A DNA stretch of 64,000 nucleotides from Vagococcus hydrophili (GCF_011304195.1 NZ_CP049887.1:2232001-2296000), one strand, 5' to 3'. Shown: positions 45,021-53,467, counted from the stretch's first letter. The notes: generated by a model from the sequence alone, not told the origin. Numbers and translations are program-made.

Positions 45021-45919
45021 TGATGACAGAAAATATTTTAGAAATTAAACATTTAGCAGTTTCAGTTAATAAGAAAAATAAAGACGCTATTCGTATTATC
45101 AAGGGGATTGATTTAACAATTCCTAAAGGAGAAATTGTTGGAATCGTTGGTGAATCTGGTAGCGGAAAAAGTATGACCATGAAAAGTTTAATGAAGATTT
45201 TACCGGAAAATGGTCATACAACTTATGATAGTTTTTACTTTGATGGAGTGAATCAAGAAGGTAAAAAAGAACGGATTCCAGCAGCAATGATTTTTCAAGA
45301 CCCAATGACGTCTTTAAATCCTTTAAGAACGATTGGCTATCATTTAATCGAAGTAGTCCAAAGAAAACAAAAGGTCAATAAAAAAGAAGCAGAAAAATTA
45401 GCCTTAAAAGAGTTGGAAAAGGTAGGTATCAATTTACCTGAAAAAAGAATGAACCAGTACCCACATGAACTATCTGGTGGAATGCGACAACGGGTAATGA
45501 TTGCGATGGCTTTACTGGCTAAACCAAAATTATTGATTGCAGATGAGCCTACAACAGCTTTGGATGTGACAATTCAAGCACAGATATTAGAGTTGATTCG
45601 AAATCTTCAAAAAGAAGAAGATCTTTCAGTGATTCTTGTGACCCATGACTTTGGAATTGTTGCTGGTATGTGTCAAAGTATTCGCGTGATGTATGACGGT
45701 AAAATTGTGGAAGAAGGTCAAATTGATGAAGTCTTCTATGAGCCAGCACATCCTTATACAAAAGAGCTGTTAAAAGCTATTCCAACAGGAGATAAAGGAC
45801 AAACCTTGTATTCTTTAAGTAGTTATAAGGAAACCACAGAAGAAAGAGAACAAGCTGAAATGTACGTTTTATCAAATACTCACCGTGTGTTGGGAAATGG
45901 AGGAGAAAGTCATGAGTAA
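45020..45919 (+). CDS. oppD: Oligopeptide ABC transporter ATP-binding protein (OppD type)
   Basis: A 299-residue ABC ATPase. Walker A GESGSGKSMT, signature LSGGMRQR, Walker B LLIADEPTTALDV and switch His in VTHDFGIV are all intact. The C-terminal oligopeptide extension with HPYTKELLKAIP is present; the cysteine cluster of Fe-S-containing homologs is not. Two ATG codons at 45020 and 45023 follow GGAGGG; the second has better spacing. It ends 8 bp inside oppF. Confidence 0.92.
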   Translation: MMTENILEIKHLAVSVNKKNKDAIRIIKGIDLTIPKGEIVGIVGESGSGKSMTMKSLMKILPENGHTTYDSFYFDGVNQEGKKERIPAAMIFQDPMTSLNPLRTIGYHLIEVVQRKQKVNKKEAEKLALKELEKVGINLPEKRMNQYPHELSGGMRQRVMIAMALLAKPKLLIADEPTTALDVTIQAQILELIRNLQKEEDLSVILVTHDFGIVAGMCQSIRVMYDGKIVEEGQIDEVFYEPAHPYTKELLKAIPTGDKGQTLYSLSSYKETTEEREQAEMYVLSNTHRVLGNGGESHE

Positions 45920-46814
45920 TGAATTAATCCGCGTAGAAAACATTAAACGTTATTTTCCAGTCAAAAATAATTTTGGACAAGTCAAGACCGTGGTGAAAGC
46001 CGTTGATAATGTATCTCTAACAATCAAAAAAGGGGAAACATTAGGTTTAGTAGGCGAGTCTGGAAGTGGCAAGACGACTCTAGGTAGAAGCATCTTACAA
46101 CTAGAAACAATCGATGAAGGTCAAATCTATTTTAAAGATCAATCCCTAATTACAAGTAGTAAAGAAGAAAAGAAACAGTTACTAAAAGAAATGCAAATTA
46201 TTTTTCAAGATCCTTATTCATCTCTTAATCCGAGAATGACAGCTTTAGATCTTGTTTTAGAGCCTTTACTTTTACAATTTTCTAAAACGGAGGCTTTAGA
46301 AAAGGCAAAAGCAATACTTACTAAAGTTGGCTTCACTGAAGAAATGTTCTCAAAATACCCAAAAGAGTTTAGTGGGGGACAACGTCAAAGAATTGGTATC
46401 GCTCGAGCTGTCGTTGTGAAACCTGAATTCATTTTGTGTGATGAGCCAATTTCAGCTTTGGATGTCTCTATTCAAGCTCAAGTAATTAACTTACTTGTTG
46501 ATTTGCAGAAAGAATTAGGCTTAACTTATCTTTTCATCTCTCATGATTTATCCATGGTGAGATATATTTCAGATCGAATTGCTGTGATGTATTTAGGGAA
46601 GTTAGTTGAACTTGGACCAGCTGAAAAAATATTTAGTGAACCTCAGCATGCCTATACTAAACGATTATTACAAGCCATTCCCATTGCAGACCCTAAAAAA
46701 GCAAGAGCTGCTCAAGCAGAAAATGAGATGAACCACTTAGAAGAAATAGATACAAGCAATCAAACAGAATGGGTTGAAATTAGCCCAGAACATTTTGTTT
46801 TAAAGGAGAGATAA
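45912..46814 (+). CDS. oppF: Oligopeptide ABC transporter ATP-binding protein (OppF type)
   Basis: A 300-residue second ATPase. Walker A is GESGSGKTTL, the signature is FSGGQRQRIG, Walker B is FILCDEPISALDVS, and the switch His is in ISHDLSMV. The C-terminal HAYTKRLLQAIPIADP is the OppF oligopeptide tail. The frame opens at 45885, but ATG 45912 after GGAGGAGAAAG is chosen. It overlaps oppD by 8 bp, and the OsmC gene starts 1 bp after its stop. Confidence 0.92.
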   Translation: MSNELIRVENIKRYFPVKNNFGQVKTVVKAVDNVSLTIKKGETLGLVGESGSGKTTLGRSILQLETIDEGQIYFKDQSLITSSKEEKKQLLKEMQIIFQDPYSSLNPRMTALDLVLEPLLLQFSKTEALEKAKAILTKVGFTEEMFSKYPKEFSGGQRQRIGIARAVVVKPEFILCDEPISALDVSIQAQVINLLVDLQKELGLTYLFISHDLSMVRYISDRIAVMYLGKLVELGPAEKIFSEPQHAYTKRLLQAIPIADPKKARAAQAENEMNHLEEIDTSNQTEWVEISPEHFVLKER

Positions 46815-46815
46815 C

Positions 46816-47208
46816 ATGTCAGTCGATAAAATTGAATTAATTCAAGGAGAAAAAGGAATGGAGTTGCCTGTTGCTACGGGTAACTGGGTAATGCTTAGAA
46901 ATGAAGGTTACTCACCTGTTCAAAGTATGGTTGGAGCAATCGGGGCTTGTGGCGCTTATGTTTATCAAAGTATTTTAGAGAGTTCAAGAATTGAGTACGT
47001 CTTTGAAAAAGTTGAAATTGAGTATGAAAGAGATACAGAAATTCAAAGTGAACCTTTAAAAGAAGTTAAAATTAATTTCTTTGTTAAAGTTGATGAAAAA
47101 AGTCAAGGACGAGCAGAGCGAGGATTGAAGTTAATTAGTAAACATTGCCCAGTCATGCAGTCTTTAGATCCGAGAATTAAAGTGGTAGAAGAAGTTAATT
47201 TTATTTAA
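46816..47208 (+). CDS. OsmC family protein
   Basis: A 130-residue OsmC/Ohr-fold protein. The two redox-active cysteines are present: one in AIGACGAYVYQS and one in SKHCPVMQSL, typical of the YhfA-like OsmC branch. Members are cytosolic dimers that reduce organic hydroperoxides. AAAGGAGAG precedes the ATG, and it follows oppF by 1 bp, so it is the last gene of the oligopeptide operon. That pairing is unusual and may be simple read-through. A terminator follows. Confidence 0.87.
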   Translation: MSVDKIELIQGEKGMELPVATGNWVMLRNEGYSPVQSMVGAIGACGAYVYQSILESSRIEYVFEKVEIEYERDTEIQSEPLKEVKINFFVKVDEKSQGRAERGLKLISKHCPVMQSLDPRIKVVEEVNFI

Positions 47209-47217
47209 TAGCATAAT

Positions 47218-47258
47218 AAAAAACACAAAAATTTAAAAGATAATTTTTGTGTTTTTTG
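47218..47258 (+). terminator. Terminator after the osmC-like gene
   Basis: AAAAAACACAAAAATT pairs with AATTTTTGTGTTTTTT around an 8-base loop. Confidence 0.85.
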
Positions 47259-47267
47259 TTTGTTTTT

Positions 47268-47552
47268 TAGTTACTTGGAGTTAAACGCCTTTTTCACCAC
47301 GCTATCTGGTCCGGAATAAAAAATCTGCTCCTACGACAACTGGAAGAAACTAAAATTAATTCGAAAAGCGTGAATTATTTTTAGTTTCTTCCAGTTGCTT
47401 GGAGCAAAACGATTTTTTATTCACTCCGTTGTAGTCCGGGTTCAAAAGGCAACTCCTGCGGCAGCTTCACAAAGTATAATCAATCCGAAAAGCATGGATT
47501 GTTTATGCTTCGCTCCAGCTGCTTGGAGTTAAACGCCTTTTTCACCACTCTG
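47268..47552. repeat. Palindromic repeats, two units (copy D)
   Basis: Two palindromes of the 123-bp family in a row. The first has arms CAACTGGAAGAAACTAAAAT and TTTTAGTTTCTTCCAGTTG (almost perfectly complementary) and AAAAAATCTGCTCC opposite GGAGCAAAACGATTTTTT. The second has GCAGCTTC opposite AGCTGC and CAATCC opposite GGATTG. The arms differ between the two units but pair within each. The locus lies between convergent osmC-like and Ktr genes. Confidence 0.9.
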
Positions 47553-47554
47553 AA

Positions 47555-48958
47555 TTACCCGATAATTATTTTTTCTGTTGGGAATAAATAACCGTGGTCT
47601 TGTCGTTCTTTTGGGACGAAGACCATTAGGGTATATAACATCCCAATGCGTCCGATGAACATCAGGACTGCAATCGTTAGTTTTCCGATCAAGGTAAGGT
47701 CATCGGTGATGCCAAGTGAAAGTCCAGTTGTACCGAAAGCTGATGCGACTTCTACGATAATCGCAATCATGGAGTGTTCTTCGGTGATGGATAAAATTAG
47801 AACGGCAAAGAAGCACATGGCGATAGATAGATTAAATACAACAACAGCTTTTTTGATGTCTCGATCATCGATTCGGCGGCTAAAAATAGTAACGTTATCT
47901 TCGCTTTTAATGAATGAAAGCATGTATAAGCCGAGAATCGCAATGGTTGTTGTTCGAACCCCACCACCAACTGAACTAGGACTACATCCAATAAACATGA
48001 GCATAGAAAAAAGTAAGAGTGTCGGTGTTTGGAAATCATTTAAATCATTCATCTGTAAACCAGCATTTCTAGTTGTTGTAGAGTAAAACATGGAGCTCAT
48101 CCATTTTTGGATTTCAGGCATCTCAGAGAATAAATGATTTCGCTCAAGAAGGTATATGGCTAACGTTCCAAAAACAAATAGAATTAAATAAATACTGATA
48201 GCTAGTTTACTAAATAGTGAAAATCTAAAGGGGAAACCTGTTTGATATCTTTTATATGTTAGCCATTCTTTAATTTCCATAATAACTGGAAAACCAATTC
48301 CACCTACCATAATTAATAAAATTAAGATGGTAATAAAAAGATAATCCTGTGAGTACGGAGTTGCTGATGAGCCAGTGACATCAAATCCAGAATTTGTTAC
48401 AGCGGAGATCGCTTGATAAAAACCTTGGAAGGTAGCTTCTCCAATCGTGGGGTGATGCCCTGAAAAATAAAAACGTAATGAGAAAATAATACCAAAAATA
48501 AATTGGATAATTAATAAAGTGTAAACTGTATTTTTGATTAAACGAACACTTCCACTTAATTTAGGAGAGTTCATGTCAGTCATAATCAGTTGCCGTCTTT
48601 TAAGGGAAATTCTTTTTCTTGAGAGAATAAAGAAAAAGGTAGAGAACATCATAATCCCAAGTCCTCCGATTTGAAAGAGTATTTCTAGTAGGACGATACC
48701 ACGTTGGTTGAAGACTTCGTTAATATTAAAGGTACTAAGACCAGTAACGCTGACAGTACTTACCGCCATGAAAAGCATGTCAAATGCGGAAACATCAGCA
48801 CCTTCTTTTTGGAAAAAAGGTAGACTTAATAAAAAAAATGAAACGATTGTCATTAAGACGTAGTAGGTAAAAATAATTTGAATGGTGGACAGATGAGTGT
48901 TAACAAATCGATGTCCATCCCGCCTTAATTGGAATAAAGACCACTTTTTCTTAAACAT
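47555..48958 (-). CDS. Trk/Ktr-type K+ uptake channel subunit, second paralog
   Basis: A 467-residue KtrB-like protein with four pore repeats. Filter segments are STVSVTGL, AVTNSGFD, TTRNAGLQ and SAFGTTGL, and the gate loop region reads CSPSSVGGGVRTT in place of the GGTSGSTAGG seen in the paralog at 17849. It has a longer N-terminal cytoplasmic part. No KtrA gene is next to it. Two diverged channels may share one KtrA encoded elsewhere, like KtrB and KtrD in Bacillus; which is which cannot be decided here. Confidence 0.9.
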   Translation of the reverse strand: MFKKKWSLFQLRRDGHRFVNTHLSTIQIIFTYYVLMTIVSFFLLSLPFFQKEGADVSAFDMLFMAVSTVSVTGLSTFNINEVFNQRGIVLLEILFQIGGLGIMMFSTFFFILSRKRISLKRRQLIMTDMNSPKLSGSVRLIKNTVYTLLIIQFIFGIIFSLRFYFSGHHPTIGEATFQGFYQAISAVTNSGFDVTGSSATPYSQDYLFITILILLIMVGGIGFPVIMEIKEWLTYKRYQTGFPFRFSLFSKLAISIYLILFVFGTLAIYLLERNHLFSEMPEIQKWMSSMFYSTTTRNAGLQMNDLNDFQTPTLLLFSMLMFIGCSPSSVGGGVRTTTIAILGLYMLSFIKSEDNVTIFSRRIDDRDIKKAVVVFNLSIAMCFFAVLILSITEEHSMIAIIVEVASAFGTTGLSLGITDDLTLIGKLTIAVLMFIGRIGMLYTLMVFVPKERQDHGYLFPTEKIIIG

Positions 48959-49089
48959 AGTAAACTCCTTTGTAATTACATCTTGTTAAGTATAACAAGT
49001 AGGGGTTAAAAAGACAAAAAAAATCAGCCTTTTGACGGATGTTATAGGTTCATTTTTTAGTATAATTAAATAAAAGGGAGTGAAGGGGA

Positions 49090-49350
49090 ATGTTAACAAT
49101 TATTCAGGTACAAACCATTACTTTTATTATTGTTATTTTGTTTCTAGTTCAAAAGAATGGACATTTAAAAAGAAAAGAAAGTTCTAGTTTACTTACTTGG
49201 TTAGCAGTACTTTCAGCAGCTAATGCTTTGATCATTTGTCTTTCAATTATTGAAGTATCAGCGTTTAATTTACTGATGCTAGCAAGTGTGAACGGTCTAG
49301 TCACAATACTTTATTTATACATACAAAATTATGAGTTATCTAAAAATTGA
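49090..49350 (+). CDS. Small uncharacterised membrane protein (86 aa)
   Basis: Three hydrophobic helices are visible (about residues 4-22, 33-55 and 59-78) separated by a basic turn QKNGHLKRKESS and ending in a short polar tail. I do not recognise a family. GGGAGTGAAGGGG is a strong ribosome site, and a TATAAT-like sequence lies about 20 bp further upstream. It has its own terminator, so it is probably a real monocistronic gene. Function unknown. Confidence 0.65.
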   Translation: MLTIIQVQTITFIIVILFLVQKNGHLKRKESSSLLTWLAVLSAANALIICLSIIEVSAFNLLMLASVNGLVTILYLYIQNYELSKN

Positions 49351-49353
49351 AGT

Positions 49354-49396
49354 AAAAAAAGACGAAACTGATTATTGCCAGTTTCGTCTTTTTTAA
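49354..49396 (+). terminator. Terminator after the small membrane protein gene
   Basis: AAAAAGACGAAACTG pairs with CAGTTTCGTCTTTTT. Confidence 0.9.
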
Positions 49397-49403
49397 TTTC
49401 CAC

Positions 49404-49686
49404 CAGTTACTCAGAGTAAAACGCCTTTTTCACCACTTTATGTAGTCTGGATTCAAAAGGCAACTCCTGCGGCAGCTTCACAAATCATAATCAATCCTAA
49501 AAGCGTGGATTGTTTATGATTCGCTCCAGCTGCTTGGAGTTAAGCACCTTTTTGATCACTCTATTGTAGTCTGGAATAAAAAATCTGCTCCTACGACAAC
49601 TTCAAACATTAAAATTAATTCAAAAAGCACGAATTATTTTAAATGTTCTCCAGTTGCTTGGAGCAAAACGATTTTTTATTCACTCT
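49404..49686. repeat. Palindromic repeats, two units (copy E)
   Basis: One unit has GCAGCTTC with AGCTGC arms and AATCATAATCAATCC opposite GGATTGTTTATGATT. The next has AACATTAAAATTAATTC opposite GAATTATTTTAAATGTT and AAAAAATCTGCTCC opposite GGAGCAAAACGATTTTTT. The last arm runs up to the tyrS stop codon. It lies between convergent genes. Confidence 0.9.
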
Positions 49687-50953
49687 ATACTAAATTAATC
49701 AGTGTGTATTTTTTCTTTCCTTTTCTTACAATGATGAATTTATCTTCGATTGATAAGTCGGCTGTAATATCGACTGTGACATCCTTGATTTTTTCACCAT
49801 TGATTGAAATGGCACCATTTGTGACATCTTCACGTGCTTGACGTTTAGAAGGTTCTACTTTTGTTTCAACTAACCAATCAACAATGTTCATTGTATCTTT
49901 GCCAATCGTAGCATTTGGCATGTTTTTAAAGCCATCTTCGATTTGATGAGCTGTTAACTGCTTCACGTCGCCAGAGAATAGAGCAGCAGTAATCGTTAAG
50001 GCATCATTTAATGCTTCTTCACCATGAACAAAGGTTGTCATTTGGCTAGCTAATGTTTTTTGCGCTTCACGTTTGTGTGGTTCAGTAGCTACTTTTTCTT
50101 CCAATGCAGTGATTTCTTCTTGCGTTAAGAAAGTGAAAAATTTTAAGTACTTGATAACATCACGGTCATCTTGGTTTAACCAAAATTGGTAAAATTCGTA
50201 AGGAGATGTTTTCTCTGGATCTAACCAAATGGCACCACCAGCTGTTTTACCGAATTTAGTTCCATCAGATTTTAACATTAAGGGAATCGTTAAACCGAAC
50301 GCTTTAGCCTCAGCACCTTCTTGTTTTCTAATTAAATCTAAACCAGCTGTAATATTTCCCCATTGATCAGCTCCACCGATTTGAAGACGGACATCATGGT
50401 GACGGAATAAGTGTAAGTAGTCCATTGATTGTAAAATTTGGTAAGTAAATTCAGTAAATGAAATACCAGTTTCTAAACGACTAGAAACGATATCTTTTGC
50501 TAACATGGTATTAATGTTAAAGTTTTTACCGTAATCTCTTAAGAAATCAAGAAGAGATAAATCTTTTGTCCAATCGTAGTTATTCACCATTGATAATTGT
50601 TGATCGTTATCTTCATCAAAGAAAAGTTTTCTCATTTGATTTGTTAAACAATCCACGTTGTGTTGAACTTGCTCCATTGTTTGAAGTTGACGCTCACTCG
50701 TGCGTCCACTAGGATCGCCAATTGTACCAGTTGCCCCACCGATTACGATGTATGGATGATGTCCTAATAATTGGAATCTTTTTAGCATCATAAAAGGAAT
50801 TAAATGCCCAATATGCATGCTGTCTCCAGTTGGGTCAACCCCGCAGTATAAAGAAATTTTATTGTGTTCTACATAGTCACGTAAACCTTCAGCATCTGTT
50901 TGTTGATTAATTGCGTCACGCCACATTAACTCATCGATAATATTTGTTGTCAT
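49685..50953 (-). CDS. tyrS: Tyrosyl-tRNA synthetase
   Basis: A 422-residue class I synthetase that charges tRNA-Tyr. The HIGH motif is at 47-50 (DSMHIGHL), and the KMSKS loop is present as KFGKT in SDGTKFGKTAGG. A C-terminal S4-like RNA-binding domain (about 350-420) ends in the usual IIVRKGKKKY. It is controlled by an upstream T-box leader. The 3' end runs straight into a palindromic repeat and has no separate terminator, so the repeat may shape the mRNA end. Confidence 0.96.
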   Translation of the reverse strand: MTTNIIDELMWRDAINQQTDAEGLRDYVEHNKISLYCGVDPTGDSMHIGHLIPFMMLKRFQLLGHHPYIVIGGATGTIGDPSGRTSERQLQTMEQVQHNVDCLTNQMRKLFFDEDNDQQLSMVNNYDWTKDLSLLDFLRDYGKNFNINTMLAKDIVSSRLETGISFTEFTYQILQSMDYLHLFRHHDVRLQIGGADQWGNITAGLDLIRKQEGAEAKAFGLTIPLMLKSDGTKFGKTAGGAIWLDPEKTSPYEFYQFWLNQDDRDVIKYLKFFTFLTQEEITALEEKVATEPHKREAQKTLASQMTTFVHGEEALNDALTITAALFSGDVKQLTAHQIEDGFKNMPNATIGKDTMNIVDWLVETKVEPSKRQAREDVTNGAISINGEKIKDVTVDITADLSIEDKFIIVRKGKKKYTLINLV

Positions 50954-50984
50954 AAAAACATCCCTTTCTATAGATAAATAAAAA

Positions 50985-51215
50985 GTCCCTACAGAGATTA
51001 CTCTCTATAGGGACGAAATAATAATTTTCCGTGGTACCACCCAAGTTAGTGTGAAGCATCACACCACTCATAGTTTTTATCGGTTACAAGCCGTAGATAA
51101 CTAGTGCAACTGAATGTAATTCATCAACTTATGTGTGTCAAATTTCAGCAACCTTTGACTTTCTATAAACAGGGATAAGGGACTACTATTTCAATCGTTA
51201 TCAATTTATTTAATT
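50985..51215 (-). promoter_or_regulatory. T-box riboswitch (tyrosine) upstream of tyrS
   Basis: On the minus strand the T-box core GGGTGGTACCACGG (rc of 51029-51042) is followed by a terminator, with GTCCCTATAGAGA pairing with TCTCTGTAGGGAC and then TTTTTATTT. Stem I lies upstream with an AGGTTGC apical element, and a TAC triplet at 51116-51118 is a plausible tyrosine specifier. Uncharged tRNA-Tyr would pair with the TGGTACC bulge and favour the antiterminator, raising tyrS expression. Confidence 0.92.
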
Positions 51216-51221
51216 ACCCAT

Positions 51222-51250
51222 ATGCTAAATCAAAAGTGCTGATTTGTCAA
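51222..51250 (-). promoter_or_regulatory. tyrS promoter
   Basis: On the minus strand a perfect TTGACA is followed after 17 bp by TAGCAT. Transcription would start just before T-box stem I. Confidence 0.72.
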
Positions 51251-51342
51251 ATAAAGAATTATTTCGTGAAAAAGTATACTTTCTTTTTAACTTTTAACAA
51301 AAAATGTTAAACTGGTAGAGTTACAAAAGGGGGAGAAAATAC

Positions 51343-52284
51343 TTGGTAAAACAAGGCGTTTTATTAGCAAACATCGGAACACCAGATAAACCAGAAACAA
51401 AGGAAGTGCGTGAGTATTTAAAACACTTCTTAGGAGACAAACGTGTGATTGATAAACCAAGGTGGCAATGGTTACCTATTTTACACGGAATTATTTTAAA
51501 TACGCGGCCTAAGAAATCGGCTGCTCTATATAAAAGTATTTGGGAAGAAGAAGGGTCACCTTTATTAATTCATACCAAAGCGCAAACAGAAAATTTACAA
51601 AAACTGTTGCCTGATGTATCGGTTAAATTTGGTATGGGATACAGTCACCCGACTATTTCAGAATCACTAAAAGCATTTGAGGAGGAAGGTGTAGAGGAGA
51701 TTACAATAGTTCCTTTATACCCTCAGTATTCAACAACTACCACAGCTTCAATTCATGATGCAGTATTTAAGCATTATTTGAAAGAAGAAAACATTCCTAA
51801 ACTTCATTTGATTAGAGAGTTCACAAGTCATCCCTTATATATTGAGATGCTAAGAGAGCAAATTATTTTAGGGATTAAAGAATACAATCCTGAACTTTTA
51901 GTTTTTTCTTATCACGGTTTACCTGTTTCTTACATTGAAAAAGGGGACCCTTATAAAGAACAATGTGCCAAAACAACCGCTGCAATTTTTGATGGTTTTG
52001 AGATAGACGTTCCTCATAAGGTAACCTATCAATCAAAATTTGGACCAGAAGAGTGGTTAACACCTGCCTTAGATCAAACATTGATGAATTTGCCAAGCGA
52101 AGGCGTGAAAAAAGTTCTCATTATTACACCAGGATTTGTTTCAGATTGTATTGAGACTCTAGAGGAGATTGAAGGCGAAAATAGAGAATACTTTATGGAA
52201 AATGGGGGAGAAGAGTTTAATTATATCCACCCATTTAACGGAGACCCTGAATTTGCAAAATTGCTTTTAGACGTTATTAAATAA
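51343..52284 (+). CDS. hemH: Ferrochelatase (coproporphyrin/protoporphyrin type)
   Basis: A 313-residue ferrochelatase, inserting iron into a porphyrin. The metal-site His191 is in FSYHGLPVSYIEKGDPY and Glu271 is in GFVSDCIETLEEI, spaced as in Bacillus HemH. The monomeric, soluble Gram-positive form is expected. The start is TTG behind AAAGGGGGAG. No other heme genes lie nearby, and relatives in the Enterococcaceae generally lack a complete pathway, so it may use imported porphyrin or coproporphyrin. Convergent with the RNase H-like gene. Confidence 0.93.
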   Translation: MVKQGVLLANIGTPDKPETKEVREYLKHFLGDKRVIDKPRWQWLPILHGIILNTRPKKSAALYKSIWEEEGSPLLIHTKAQTENLQKLLPDVSVKFGMGYSHPTISESLKAFEEEGVEEITIVPLYPQYSTTTTASIHDAVFKHYLKEENIPKLHLIREFTSHPLYIEMLREQIILGIKEYNPELLVFSYHGLPVSYIEKGDPYKEQCAKTTAAIFDGFEIDVPHKVTYQSKFGPEEWLTPALDQTLMNLPSEGVKKVLIITPGFVSDCIETLEEIEGENREYFMENGGEEFNYIHPFNGDPEFAKLLLDVIK

Positions 52285-52287
52285 ATT

Positions 52288-52331
52288 AAAAATGATGAGG
52301 AGACTTATTGAGTCTACCTCATCATTTTTTT
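52288..52331. terminator. Bidirectional terminator between hemH and the RNase H-like gene
   Basis: AAAAATGATGAGG pairs with CCTCATCATTTTT around a 16-base loop. Confidence 0.87.
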
Positions 52332-52723
52332 AGTGTTAGTTGCAGCGCTTGCTTAGCTAAGTTGTCAGCGCCTTTATTTTTTTGTTCCCCTTGCCATTCG
52401 ATGAACAGTAGATCGAATCGGTCGGTTAAAATCAATATTTTTTTCAGAAGACTAGAAAAAATAGGGTCTTTAGCATATTTTTTTTCTAAGGATTGAACAA
52501 CAATTCGACTATCTGAATAGATGAATATTGTTTCTTTCTCCCAATTATGAGTAAGTGCAAATTCTAAAGCAAATAAAAGTATTTCAAATTCAGCTTCATT
52601 ATTAGTTTTTGCTCTAAGTGGTTGTTTTATTTGTAATTGTTCTTTATCTATTAGAACAATCATACCACCCGCACTAACTTGTTTTTTTTGATGAGTTGCG
52701 GCATCAATATAGATTTTTATCAT
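52322..52723 (-). CDS. RNase HI-like (reverse-transcriptase-like fold) protein
   Basis: About 133 residues of the RNase H fold: Asp7 in IYIDAAT, Glu in NNEAEFEILLFALE, Asp in IYSDSRIVVQSL and Asp in KGADNLAKQA supply the four acidic metal ligands. Members of this short group degrade RNA in RNA-DNA hybrids, but several have weak or unproved activity. The frame extends to ATG 52735; ATG 52723 is preferred because GGAG sits 6 bp before it. It lies upstream and opposite to ebsA. Confidence 0.85.
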   Translation of the reverse strand: MIKIYIDAATHQKKQVSAGGMIVLIDKEQLQIKQPLRAKTNNEAEFEILLFALEFALTHNWEKETIFIYSDSRIVVQSLEKKYAKDPIFSSLLKKILILTDRFDLLFIEWQGEQKNKGADNLAKQALQLTLKK

Positions 52724-52805
52724 CGGATTCTCCATTTTTATTTTTTATTTATTTATCTTATGGTAAGATAGGTAATTGTAGAAGAGCTTTTTATAGGAGG
52801 CTAAT

Positions 52806-53246
52806 ATGAGTACGAGTAAAATACATGTTTTTCGATACCAACCTGAACTTTCAGGATCAATAATCTATTGGTCGATGACATTTGTCCTGTTTTTATTGAG
52901 CATGATAGGACTACTAGAAGAACAAGGAAGAATCAATTTATTTAGTATTATCACATTTTTAATTTTTCTTTTTTTTGTTTACCTAGGAACTAGAAGAAAA
53001 ATGATTCTCACCAACGAACAATTGAAAGTATCCGCTATTTTAAAAAAAAATCGTTATCAAATTGATATTGATAAAATAAAAAACATTTCAGTAGGTAGTC
53101 ACGGTATAACGATTAAAACAGAAGCTAGAGAGTATGTTTATGTGATGTTTCCACCATCTAAAAATGCATTTGTTTTAAATTTACAGAAGGAAAGCTTATT
53201 TACGGGGACGATTTACGGAATAGAAAAAAGTGTTGACGAAAAATAA
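52806..53246 (+). CDS. ebsA: EbsA family protein
   Basis: A 146-residue protein with two membrane helices (about 17-37 and 45-62) and then a cytoplasmic domain (about 65-146) reminiscent of PH-like domains: RRKMILTNEQLKVSAI and GTRRKM. The pattern matches EbsA, first described near Enterococcus faecalis aggregation-related loci. Its job is not established; older names call it pore-forming. TAGGAGGCT is a strong ribosome site. A terminator overlaps the stop codon. Confidence 0.8.
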   Translation: MSTSKIHVFRYQPELSGSIIYWSMTFVLFLLSMIGLLEEQGRINLFSIITFLIFLFFVYLGTRRKMILTNEQLKVSAILKKNRYQIDIDKIKNISVGSHGITIKTEAREYVYVMFPPSKNAFVLNLQKESLFTGTIYGIEKSVDEK

Positions 53247-53266
53247 GTCAACACTTTTTATTTTTA
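53224..53266. terminator. Terminator between ebsA and csp
   Basis: AAAAAGTGTTGAC pairs with GTCAACACTTTTT around the stop codon of ebsA. It can act in both directions. Confidence 0.88.
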
Positions 53267-53467
53267 TTCAATCACAAGTACTTCTGCTGCTTGTAGACCA
53301 CGTGCACCTTCTTTAATCGCAAACTCTACTTTTTGACCTTCAAAAAGTACTTTGAATCCCTCTTGAATGATGCCGGTAAAATGTACAAAAATTTCTTCGT
53401 CTCCGTCATACACTAGAAAACCATATCCTTTTCTAACGTCAAACCATTTCACTGTGCCGAATTTCAT
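53264..53467 (-). CDS. Cold-shock protein (CspA family)
   Basis: A 67-residue single OB-fold protein. RNP1 is KGYGFL and RNP2 is IFVHF, with the N-terminal GTVKWFD intact. These proteins bind single-stranded RNA and act as RNA chaperones at low temperature and in stationary phase. The ribosome site GGGGGT lies close to the ATG. The 5' leader is only about 35 nt from the promoter, unlike the long leader of strongly cold-induced csp genes. Confidence 0.95.
   Translation of the reverse strand: MKFGTVKWFDVRKGYGFLVYDGDEEIFVHFTGIIQEGFKVLFEGQKVEFAIKEGARGLQAAEVLVIE

Noticed and set aside
47646-48086. 146-codon frame antisense to the second Ktr gene
   Set aside because: It is a shadow of the four-repeat membrane protein on the other strand.
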